The notes below the pieces were generated by a model. It searched no databases, had not been told where the DNA came from, and worked only from the letters and a program-made list of their open reading frames with translations. Position numbers and translations under genes: made by a program. From positions 1,736,001 to 1,800,000 of the forward strand of contig NZ_AP018685.1 of the NCBI RefSeq assembly GCF_002218045.2: DNA of 64,000 nt, in the 5' to 3' direction. Shown here in pieces: positions 26,247 through 34,023 of this stretch. Numbering within the stretch: position 1 is the first letter of the stretch; each line of letters opens with the position of its first letter. This DNA comes from Vibrio rumoiensis. GTDB lineage: Bacteria; Pseudomonadota; Gammaproteobacteria; Enterobacterales; Vibrionaceae.

Positions 26247-27185
26247 ATGCGTGTCGTACTTGGCCCGATGGAAGGTGTACTTGACCATTTAATGCGAGAA
26301 TTACTCACAGATCTCAATGATTACGATCTTTGTGTCACGGAATTTGTACGTGTTGTCGATCAACTATTACCAGAACATGTTTTCACCCGTTTGTGTCCAG
26401 AACTATTTCAAGGTTCAAAAACTCGTTCTGGAACCCCTGTTAGATTGCAGCTATTAGGCCAAAACCCAGACTGGATGGCCGAAAATGCAGTTCGTGCGGT
26501 AGAACTAGGCTCTCAAGGCATTGACCTCAATTTTGGTTGCCCAGCAAAAATGGTCAACAAAAGTAAAGGCGGCGCAGCACTACTTCAACACCCTGAATTA
26601 ATTTATCAAATCGTAAAAGCCTGTCGCCAAGCTGTTCCTAGTGAGATCGTGGTTTCAGCCAAGATTCGTCTTGGTTGGGAAGACCCTCAAGATTGCTTTG
26701 AAATTGCCGACGCAATACAACAAGCTGGTGCAGATGAACTTACCGTACATGCGCGCACGAAAATGGGAGGGTACAAAGCCAGTGAGATTAAGTGGGAATA
26801 TATCGAGAAGATAAAACAGCGTAGTCAAATACCTGTCATTGCCAACGGCGAAATTTGGAGCTATCAAGATGGGCAAGCTTGTCTTGAACAAACAAAAGCA
26901 GACGCTTTAATGGTATGTCGAGGTGCGTTTAATCTACCCAATTTGGGAAATGTAGTGAAATACAATGAAAGCGCAATGCCATGGGAACAAGTGGTGGATC
27001 TTATGCTCAACTACTCTGAGTTTGAAATCGAGGGGGATAAAGGCCTGTACTATCCTAATAGAATCAAACAATGGCTTTCGTATCTACGCCATGAGTACAC
27101 TCAAGCCGATGACCTATTCCGAAATATCCGCCGATTTAATAAAGCCCAACCTATTGTGGAGTATATTCGCTCTATTCAACCTTAA
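26247..27185 (+). CDS. dusC: tRNA-dihydrouridine(16) synthase
   Basis: A 312-residue FMN-dependent enzyme that reduces a D-loop uridine of tRNA. The start GPMEGVLDHLMRELL and the active-site segment NFGCPAKMVNKSKGG (catalytic Cys about residue 98) identify the Dus family. GPMEGV and the overall length fit DusC better than DusA or DusB. A GGAG lies 8 nt before the ATG. It converges on the diguanylate cyclase gene. Confidence 0.93.
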   Translation: MRVVLGPMEGVLDHLMRELLTDLNDYDLCVTEFVRVVDQLLPEHVFTRLCPELFQGSKTRSGTPVRLQLLGQNPDWMAENAVRAVELGSQGIDLNFGCPAKMVNKSKGGAALLQHPELIYQIVKACRQAVPSEIVVSAKIRLGWEDPQDCFEIADAIQQAGADELTVHARTKMGGYKASEIKWEYIEKIKQRSQIPVIANGEIWSYQDGQACLEQTKADALMVCRGAFNLPNLGNVVKYNESAMPWEQVVDLMLNYSEFEIEGDKGLYYPNRIKQWLSYLRHEYTQADDLFRNIRRFNKAQPIVEYIRSIQP

Positions 27186-27197
27186 GCTTTTAATCGG

Positions 27198-28670
27198 TTA
27201 AATTACCACCTTATTCTTACCCGAGTTTTTAGCCGAATAAAGCTTATTATCTGCGTCTTTTATCAGATCTTCCAAGCTGGTATTGTCACTTGTTAAGCGA
27301 ATCGTAAATCCAGCTGAAATGGTATAGCCTTGCTCAATCACTTTTGTTGCAGATAAGCCAATTTCAGTTTGAATGCGTTGAATCGCCTCTATCATTTTAT
27401 CGGCATTAACACCTTGCATGTACACAACAAACTCTTCCCCCCCAAAACGAGCGACCACATCGGTTGCACGAGTATTACGATTCAAACAGTTAGCTACCGC
27501 ACAAATCACATCATCGCCAACATCATGGCCATAAGCATCATTGATCTTTTTGAAATCATCAATATCAAAAATAGCTAATCCTTCATATTTTTGCTGTTCA
27601 AAACTTTTATAAGCAACTTCGAACCCTCTTCGATTAAGCAGCGAGGTCAAAGGATCACGTTGTGATAAATCTTTAAAATGTCGTTTTTCGCTCGTTATTT
27701 TTATATACAGAAGAGCAATGACCATCACTACATATAAAATAAATAGCATGAGAAGGGAGGCCATTCGATTGACAAGAAAACTATGTAATTCGTGTGACCA
27801 TTGCCAATTAAAGTACATTAATTGATTGGTTTTTACCCCGTCGATCCTGATCGTACTAGGCATCCAAGCATTCGCGGGAAGAGTTGCATTAGTCAAATTT
27901 AAAAACTTAACCCTTTCACCGACAGCAGAACCCTCGCTATATAGCTTGGAGACTAAAACATCCAGTACTACGACACCGCGAAATTCATTTTCATCAAAGA
28001 GGCCAGCTGAAATAATTAAGATATTTTTTCCTGTGGAAATATCTTTCACAGGACCATTAATACGCAGAGCACTAATACCACTTTGTGCTTCTTGCCAATA
28101 TTCACGTTGTTGAACAATGCCTACCGCATCCTGATGCATATCCTCAATTAAATACGCAGGAGAAGCAATTAAGTACCCTTTCGGTGATATGTAATATAGG
28201 CCTAAGATGTAATTTTCGATTCCATTGATAAAAGAAAAATTCGGCGCGAGTACCAATTTGCTCTCTATATCTTTGTATAATTCTGATTCAGGATTACAGG
28301 CCTGTACATACCCTTTTGCGGCATAATCAAGCTGTAAAACTTTTCTGGCATCCGCACGATAAGCGGATTGAATTTGACGCTGAGAAGGTGACCATTCGCA
28401 CAAACCATCCTCACCAATCTTTTGGACATGATGTTGCGATATAACCTGATGATTTTCTTCATCAGAAAAGTACAACGAGAAGCTGTAATTCATGCCACTC
28501 AGTAACTTAACTGAATGTTCAAGGTTTCTAGTGATGTTATTGTATTCCGAGTTCAGATCATCACCTAAACCCTTTGCATAGCCAGTGATAATAAACGCTA
28601 ATATTGTCAATGAGAGAATGAGTGGTACGAAAAAAACCACTTTTAATGTTAAGCGTGTGCGATAAACCAT
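27198..28670 (-). CDS. Membrane-bound diguanylate cyclase
   Basis: A 490-residue protein: N-terminal membrane helix (about 9-30), a periplasmic sensory region (about 31-300, Cache-like by size and layout), a second helix (about 305-328) and a C-terminal GGDEF domain (about 335-490). The active-site loop is GGEEF (410-414). An intact inhibitory I-site RxxD (RATD, 401-404) lies five residues before it, so the enzyme is expected to make cyclic di-GMP and be product-inhibited. No EAL domain is present. The ligand of the periplasmic part is unknown. Confidence 0.93.
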   Translation of the reverse strand: MVYRTRLTLKVVFFVPLILSLTILAFIITGYAKGLGDDLNSEYNNITRNLEHSVKLLSGMNYSFSLYFSDEENHQVISQHHVQKIGEDGLCEWSPSQRQIQSAYRADARKVLQLDYAAKGYVQACNPESELYKDIESKLVLAPNFSFINGIENYILGLYYISPKGYLIASPAYLIEDMHQDAVGIVQQREYWQEAQSGISALRINGPVKDISTGKNILIISAGLFDENEFRGVVVLDVLVSKLYSEGSAVGERVKFLNLTNATLPANAWMPSTIRIDGVKTNQLMYFNWQWSHELHSFLVNRMASLLMLFILYVVMVIALLYIKITSEKRHFKDLSQRDPLTSLLNRRGFEVAYKSFEQQKYEGLAIFDIDDFKKINDAYGHDVGDDVICAVANCLNRNTRATDVVARFGGEEFVVYMQGVNADKMIEAIQRIQTEIGLSATKVIEQGYTISAGFTIRLTSDNTSLEDLIKDADNKLYSAKNSGKNKVVI

Positions 28671-28745
28671 TGAATATGAAGAAACCTTGACTAATACGAA
28701 TAGAAACGATGGGTTGCAAGTTTACACTATAATGAGATTGTTGTA

Positions 28746-28795
28746 AGAAAAAACGCCTAAAACCAAGACTTAAAAGTGAAGGCAAAAGGCGTTAT
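28746..28795 (-). terminator. Terminator after the ABC ATPase gene
   Basis: Stem AACGCCT (28752-28758) with AGGCGTT (28787-28793), long 28-nt loop, followed on the minus strand by TTTTTTCTT. It ends the ABC operon. Confidence 0.6.
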
Positions 28796-28830
28796 TGAGC
28801 TGGCATTAAGACATAATCTAAAAAGTAAGT

Positions 28831-29625
28831 TTAACCAAGTAACAGGCTATCATCCGACAATTCCTCTCCTCTCACCCTGCTAAACATTTCCAATAAATCA
28901 GCAACTTGCATACCTTGACGTTTATCACTTTCAACATCGAGTACAATTTCACCTTGGTGCAACATGATGGTTCTATCTCCACAATCTAAAGCATCCTTCA
29001 TCGAATGGGTCACCATCATTGCTGTGAGATCAAACTCTTTAATCACCGTTTTGGTTAAATCAATCACAAAAGCGGCCATGCGAGGATCGAGTGCAGCAGT
29101 ATGCTCATCAAGCAAAAGGAGTTTACTTTCAGATAGCGTCGCCATAATAAGGCTCACCGCTTGACGCTGCCCGCCTGATAGTAATCCGATATTATCCCCC
29201 AAGCGATCTTCTAACCCTAAACCAAGGATACTGATACGCTCTTGGAACAATTTACGCCGCTGACTCGTGAGTGCCACTGTCCAGCTTCTTCGCTTACCAC
29301 GCATATAGGCAATCGCCATATTTTCTTCAATGGTAAGATCGCCACAAGTGCCGGCTAATGGATCTTGAAAGACTCGCGCACACATGTTGGCTCGCTGATC
29401 GACAGAGCGTTTGGTGACATCGACATTATCAATGACGACACTGCCACCAATCATTGGCGTTTCTCCAGTCACTGCGCCGAGTAATGTAGACTTACCTGCA
29501 CCATTCGAGCCAATGACCGTCAAAAATTGGTGTTGAGGAACATTCAGCGATACTTTTCTTAACGCCTTATTCTCAAGCACCGTACCAGGGTTAAATGTCA
29601 CCTCAATATTTTTGAGTTCAATCAT
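28831..29625 (-). CDS. ABC transporter ATP-binding protein
   Basis: A 264-residue ATPase with Walker A GSNGAGKS (39-46), signature LSGGQRQ and Walker B LLLDEHTAALDP. In the family of importers with a BMP/DUF534-type binding protein this subunit powers uptake. Its ATG overlaps the permease stop (ATGA), so the two are translationally coupled. Substrate is not readable; related gene trios are annotated as aromatic amino-acid (tryptophan-type) or nucleoside importers. Confidence 0.92.
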   Translation of the reverse strand: MIELKNIEVTFNPGTVLENKALRKVSLNVPQHQFLTVIGSNGAGKSTLLGAVTGETPMIGGSVVIDNVDVTKRSVDQRANMCARVFQDPLAGTCGDLTIEENMAIAYMRGKRRSWTVALTSQRRKLFQERISILGLGLEDRLGDNIGLLSGGQRQAVSLIMATLSESKLLLLDEHTAALDPRMAAFVIDLTKTVIKEFDLTAMMVTHSMKDALDCGDRTIMLHQGEIVLDVESDKRQGMQVADLLEMFSRVRGEELSDDSLLLG

Positions 29626-30521
29626 AATGCCCCCTTCGCAGCACGCTTTGCTTTCATGTTGTTTTTTATCTTCGGTGCAACCAATGCGATTGCAACTAAA
29701 ATCGCGGTGACTAAATTTAAGTCCGATGCTTGCATACCAAACATGCCAGTATTAAGCGCAAATTGAATAGCAATACGGTAAATAATTGAGCCAATAATCA
29801 CAGCAACAACAGCGACCCAAATCTTACGACTCGGGAGCAAGGTTTGACCTAGAATGACGGCCGCTAAGCCAACGACGATCGTGCCAGCACCAGATGTGAC
29901 ATCCGCAAAGCCACTGGTTTGAGCTAAAACTGCCCCTGCAAATCCCACTAAACCATTTGAAAGTGCCAAGCCAAAATAAGTATAAAAACCCGTGCTCGCG
30001 CCTTGGGCGGAAACCATGCGTGCATTAACACCAGTTGCACGCAATGCAAGCCCAAAATCACTATTAAGCAAACGGATAATCAGCATCGCAGAAATAATCA
30101 CGATAATCGCAACCGCTAGCGGACGAATAAATAGTGCACCACCAAGATAATCTAATGGCGTAAAAATGGTCTCTTCACCGAGTAAAGATAAATTAGGACG
30201 TCCCATGATGCGGATATTGATTGAAAAAGCCGCTAACATCGTCAAAATTGACGCCAATAAGTGCAATATCCCACAACGTACCGCAAGAAAAGCGGTGACT
30301 AAACCACTTATCCCTCCGACAAGAAATGCCATTGCTGTTGCAATCCACGGATTAACACCGGAAACCAATGCCGCCGCCGCAACCGCTGCGCCCATAGGAA
30401 AACTGCCATCAACCGTTAAATCAGGAAAGTCTAAAACTCGAAAGGTCAGGTAAACACCTAATGCAACTAAGCCATAAACCAAGCCAAGTTCTAAAGCGCC
30501 ATAAAAAGCAAAAGCAGACAT
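29622..30521 (-). CDS. ABC transporter permease
   Basis: A 299-residue inner-membrane subunit with 8-9 hydrophobic segments, similar to the branched-chain amino-acid/ribose permease superfamily (FPDLTVDGSFPMGAA near the N-terminus is typical of the group paired with DUF534 binding proteins). The start chosen (30521) has GAGGGAG 7 nt upstream. The 28 extra residues of the longer frame come from the hairpin-rich intercistronic sequence. It lies 129 bp after the binding-protein gene. Confidence 0.9.
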   Translation of the reverse strand: MSAFAFYGALELGLVYGLVALGVYLTFRVLDFPDLTVDGSFPMGAAVAAAALVSGVNPWIATAMAFLVGGISGLVTAFLAVRCGILHLLASILTMLAAFSINIRIMGRPNLSLLGEETIFTPLDYLGGALFIRPLAVAIIVIISAMLIIRLLNSDFGLALRATGVNARMVSAQGASTGFYTYFGLALSNGLVGFAGAVLAQTSGFADVTSGAGTIVVGLAAVILGQTLLPSRKIWVAVVAVIIGSIIYRIAIQFALNTGMFGMQASDLNLVTAILVAIALVAPKIKNNMKAKRAAKGAL

Positions 30522-30543
30522 ACATACTCCCTCGCTGCTTAAT

Positions 30544-30638
30544 ATTATCGCTATTAAAGTAGCGATAATAAAATTCTCCAATTCAATTTGGAGAATAAAA
30601 TACATAGTACAAAGCGAGTAAACGGATGCTTACTCGCT
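30544..30638 (-). repeat. Three tandem stem-loops between binding-protein and permease genes
   Basis: Three consecutive perfect hairpins: AGCGAGTAA/TTACTCGCT (30613-30621, 30630-30638), TTCTCCAA/TTGGAGAA (30574-30581, 30588-30595) and ATTATCGCTA/TAGCGATAAT (30544-30553, 30560-30569). They lie just downstream of the binding-protein stop. They probably stabilise or partly terminate that message so that the binding protein is made in excess of the membrane subunits. Confidence 0.8.
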
Positions 30639-30650
30639 CTATCAACACTC

Positions 30651-31619
30651 TTACTTTTTAAATACTTGAGCGCGGTCTAAAATAGATTGCGGGATCTCAA
30701 TGCCTAATTTATCAGCAGATTGTTGATTGATAATCAGATCAGAAGCCTTTGCGACTTTGACTGGTAGCTCATTTGGTTTTTTACCTTCCAAAATGGCTGC
30801 AACGTAATCTGCCGTTTGTACTCCGACTTGATAATAATCTGCCCCAAGGCCAATTACCGCGCCACTTTCAATATAAGTTGTTGAAGCGGCAAAAACTGGC
30901 TTTTTCGCTTGGTTAGCCGCGGCAACCATACCATCAATAGCACTCGCAACCGTGTTATCAATCATCGCATAAATCACATCCGATTTTGCAACGATAGCTT
31001 GAGTCGCCGATTGAACGTCAGCGCTTTTCAATGCTGTACTTTCGACAATTTGAACGTTACGCGTTTTTGCTTCTGCTTTGAGTAAGTTAATCAATGCAAC
31101 CGCATTTGCTTCACCAGGGTTATACACGACACCAATGGTCTTCAGATTAGGAAGTAGCTCTTTCATGAGATCAATGTGCTGCCCAACTGGCGAAAGATCG
31201 GAAAGTCCGGTTATGTTTCCTGATGGGTTATCAAGGCTTTTAACTAGCTTAGCTTCTACCGGATCCGTCACTGCGGTAAATACAATAGGAATATTTTTGG
31301 TGGTAGCCGCTAATGCTTGAGCAGAAGGAGTCGCAATCCCAACTAATACATCAGCGCCCTCACCGACAAATTGACGGGCAATCTGAGAGGCAATCGCAGG
31401 GCTACCTTGAGCCGTACGATATTCAAATTCAAGGTTTTTGCCTTGTTCGTATCCCTTAGCTTTTAAACCATCCATTAATCCATTACGTGCTGCATCAAGC
31501 GCAGGATGTTCTACGATTTGTGAAACGGAGACTTTATAAGTCTCAGCCATTGCACCTGTGGTGGTAAGTAGTGCCGCACTGGCAAAAATTGCAGTTGCGA
31601 AAAGTTGTTTTGCTTTCAT
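30651..31619 (-). CDS. ABC transporter substrate-binding protein (DUF534/TrpX-like)
   Basis: A 322-residue periplasmic protein with signal peptide (residues 1-25, ending TTTGAMAE). The mature part (SQIVEHPALDAARNGLMDGL, then IPIVFTAVTDPVEAKLV) is typical of the ABC substrate-binding family PF04392, often named TrpX. The start at 31619 has AAGGAG 6 nt upstream; the longer frame upstream is rejected. First gene of the three-gene importer operon, placed between dusC/DGC and yfbV-ackA-pta. Confidence 0.9.
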   Translation of the reverse strand: MKAKQLFATAIFASAALLTTTGAMAETYKVSVSQIVEHPALDAARNGLMDGLKAKGYEQGKNLEFEYRTAQGSPAIASQIARQFVGEGADVLVGIATPSAQALAATTKNIPIVFTAVTDPVEAKLVKSLDNPSGNITGLSDLSPVGQHIDLMKELLPNLKTIGVVYNPGEANAVALINLLKAEAKTRNVQIVESTALKSADVQSATQAIVAKSDVIYAMIDNTVASAIDGMVAAANQAKKPVFAASTTYIESGAVIGLGADYYQVGVQTADYVAAILEGKKPNELPVKVAKASDLIINQQSADKLGIEIPQSILDRAQVFKK

Positions 31620-31693
31620 CTTGACTCCTTGATTCAGCAATAAAATGTTGTGTTTATTTATTATTAAAATATCCAGACAGTTCCTTCCTGCCA

Positions 31694-31844
31694 TATACCC
31701 AAAGTAATTGAAGATGCAGTGAGGCGACAAGTGAATGAGGCCCCATGAGCGTAGCTCGCCTATGACTTTCTTTAATAAAAAGATAGGGGGTGAATGAACG
31801 CCGTCAACAAAGCTGCACCTTCAAGTACGAAGGGAATAGATATA
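31694..31844. repeat. MITE-like intergenic repeat with imperfect terminal inverted repeats
   Basis: About 150 bp bounded by TATACCCAAAGTAATTGAAG (start 31694) and the near-complement ending CTTCAAGTACGAAGGGAATA (31819-31838). Inside are two GTGAATGA copies. The style is that of non-coding repeats scattered between genes in Vibrio chromosomes. The 14-mer ACCCAAAGTAATTG also occurs at 7284-7297 in the rne leader, and TATACCCAAA near 16806. Confidence 0.65.
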
Positions 31845-31889
31845 TTCTTACCAGTTAATCTATATAAAAGGAAGTAACAGATAACAAAA

Positions 31890-31930
31890 TAACAACAAAG
31901 CCCTAATAACTAATTATTAGGGCTTTGATT
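31890..31930 (-). terminator. Terminator after yfbV
   Basis: Stem CAAAGCCCTAATAA (31896-31909) with TTATTAGGGCTTTG (31914-31927), 4-nt loop, 28 bp after the yfbV stop on the minus strand. Confidence 0.85.
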
Positions 31931-31955
31931 TTGTGAACAGCCGGAGGGTTAAGGT

Positions 31956-32405
31956 TTAAAACCAACGCTCTAAAGCGCTTTCATCAAGTTGACGAAACGC
32001 TCTTTTAAGCATGGAAGCCAATTCTTTATAACGCGGGTTAGATTTGATTGGTTCTTGGGCTGCGCCAGATTCCGCGACCTTCTGATATAACTCACGATAC
32101 CAATTAGCCAAACTCGGTGGTAAAACAGTATTGGAACGCGTGCCCAGCCACCAGATTCCTTGTAATGGTAGGCTAACAGCAAACAACGCGATGACGATAG
32201 CTTGTGGCATAGCACCATAGTTTTGTAGGCTCATTTGCAATAGCACACTCATCGCCGCTACCGCAGGCATGGCTTTAATGCCAAATTTGGTTGCTTTTAT
32301 TATGCGTTGTTCAGGAAACATCGGCGCAAGCTCTTTACGAACCGGCCAAAGATCCATGTATTGCTGTCCATCTTTAAAACGGTGAATGAAACCTTTTTGA
32401 CTCAT
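31956..32405 (-). CDS. yfbV: YfbV/UPF0208 membrane protein
   Basis: A 149-residue inner-membrane protein with two central hydrophobic helices, related to E. coli YfbV (151 aa), which has been linked to chromosome organisation near the terminus. The start MSQKGFIHRFKDGQQYMDLW at 32405 has GGGAGG 5 nt upstream. It is divergent from ackA, the same arrangement as in E. coli. Confidence 0.9.
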   Translation of the reverse strand: MSQKGFIHRFKDGQQYMDLWPVRKELAPMFPEQRIIKATKFGIKAMPAVAAMSVLLQMSLQNYGAMPQAIVIALFAVSLPLQGIWWLGTRSNTVLPPSLANWYRELYQKVAESGAAQEPIKSNPRYKELASMLKRAFRQLDESALERWF

Positions 32406-32734
32406 AAGTCCTCCCGCCACTAAAATAAAGCAACAAAAAATCAACAAAAACTGCAATAAAATTGACTAAAGTTAATATTCATTAAAAATTTTTTGTTATC
32501 TTAGGATATAATCGTTATCCTTTGCGCACTTTAATAGTCTCTGTTGCTTGATTACATAGCAAACTGAGAATTGTGTCGCATAACTCAATTTTACCGTCTT
32601 TATTTTTTATGCCAACAAGCATTCAAAAGTAAGGCATCTTTAAAGAATAATACGTTGATCCCCGATTGTCGTCTATTCTTGAAATTGTTTTATTTCATTA
32701 CAGTCATTTTTTGAACGAATACAGGTATTCACTC
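32406..32734. promoter_or_regulatory. Divergent yfbV/ackA promoter region
   Basis: 329 bp of AT-rich sequence holding the promoters of yfbV and ackA-pta. No operator or RNA structure could be assigned with confidence. Confidence 0.5.
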
Positions 32735-33931
32735 ATGTCAAAGCTAGTCCTAGTTTTAAACTGCGGTAGTTCTTCACTAAAATTTGCAATCGTTGATGCG
32801 GAATCTGGCGATGAGCTTCTAACCGGCCTTTCAGAATGTTTAGGTCTTCCAGAAGCACGTATTAAATGGAAACTAGATGGAAAGCATGAAGCTCAACTTG
32901 GTAACGGTGCTGCGCACGCTGAAGCACTGAAATTTATTGTTGATACTATTCTTGCTTCTAAACCAGAACTAAGTGAAGGCCTTGGTGCTATCGGTCACCG
33001 CGTTGTACATGGCGGCGAGAAATTCACCTCTTCTGTATTAATTGATGATTCAGTAATGAAAGGTCTCGAAGATTGCACAACACTTGCACCTCTTCATAAC
33101 CCAGCCGCTATTGCAGGTATGGAAGCAGCAAAAATCGCTTTCCCAGGCTTAAAAAACGTAGCGGTATTTGATACTGCGTTCCATCAAACTATGCCTGAAG
33201 AAGCGTACCTATATGCACTTCCTTACAACCTATACAAAGAAAACGGTATTCGTCGTTACGGTATGCACGGTACTTCACACCTATTTATTACTCGTGAAGT
33301 AGCAAACCTACTTGATAAACCAGCAAACGAAGTGAACATCATTAACTGTCACTTAGGTAACGGTGCTTCTGTTTGTGCAATTAAGAACGGTGAATCTGTC
33401 GATACTTCAATGGGTCTAACACCATTAGAAGGTCTAGTAATGGGTACGCGTTGTGGTGATATCGATCCTGCTATCATTTTCCACATGCACGATGCGCTTG
33501 GTTACTCAATTGACCAAATCAACACTATCTTAACCAAAGAGTCTGGCCTACAAGGTTTAACTCAAGTGACTTCTGATTGCCGCTTCGTTGAAGAGAACTA
33601 CCAAGACAAGCCAGAAGCCGCTCGTGCAATGAACGTATTCTGCCACCGTCTTGCGAAATACATTGCTGGCTACACATCAACACTTGATGGCCGTCTAGAC
33701 GCTATCGTATTTACTGGTGGTATCGGTGAAAACTCTGGTCCAATCCGTGAACTCGTCCTAAACCGTCTTGGTTTATTAGGTGTTGAAGTTGATAGCGCGA
33801 AAAACCTTGAAGCTCGCTTCGGCGGTGAAGGTGTGATTACAACCGAAAACAGCCGTGTACCAGCAATGGTTATCTCAACCAATGAAGAATTGGTTATTGC
33901 TGAAGACACAGCACGCCTAGCTGGCCTTTAA
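32735..33931 (+). CDS. ackA: Acetate kinase
   Basis: A 398-residue kinase that interconverts acetyl-phosphate and acetate with ADP/ATP. Start ATG at 32735 gives SKLVLVLNCGSSSLKFAIVD, the family's first signature; the longer frame upstream adds 23 unsupported residues. GHRVVHGGEKF is the second signature. Length equals E. coli AckA (400 aa). It is followed by pta after 92 bp with a hairpin between. Confidence 0.97.
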   Translation: MSKLVLVLNCGSSSLKFAIVDAESGDELLTGLSECLGLPEARIKWKLDGKHEAQLGNGAAHAEALKFIVDTILASKPELSEGLGAIGHRVVHGGEKFTSSVLIDDSVMKGLEDCTTLAPLHNPAAIAGMEAAKIAFPGLKNVAVFDTAFHQTMPEEAYLYALPYNLYKENGIRRYGMHGTSHLFITREVANLLDKPANEVNIINCHLGNGASVCAIKNGESVDTSMGLTPLEGLVMGTRCGDIDPAIIFHMHDALGYSIDQINTILTKESGLQGLTQVTSDCRFVEENYQDKPEAARAMNVFCHRLAKYIAGYTSTLDGRLDAIVFTGGIGENSGPIRELVLNRLGLLGVEVDSAKNLEARFGGEGVITTENSRVPAMVISTNEELVIAEDTARLAGL

Positions 33932-33937
33932 TACTTC

Positions 33938-33971
33938 ACAGGCTAACCTTGCGTTAGCCTGTTTTCTTTTA
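33938..33971 (+). terminator. Hairpin between ackA and pta
   Basis: Stem AGGCTAAC (33940-33947) with GTTAGCCT (33953-33960), 5-nt loop, followed by GTTTTCTTTT. It may attenuate transcription into pta, giving more AckA than Pta message. Confidence 0.75.
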
Positions 33972-34023
33972 TGGCTGTGTATTTTCTACTCAGTCACTTT
34001 CAATAGTTAGAGGAAATAATTCT

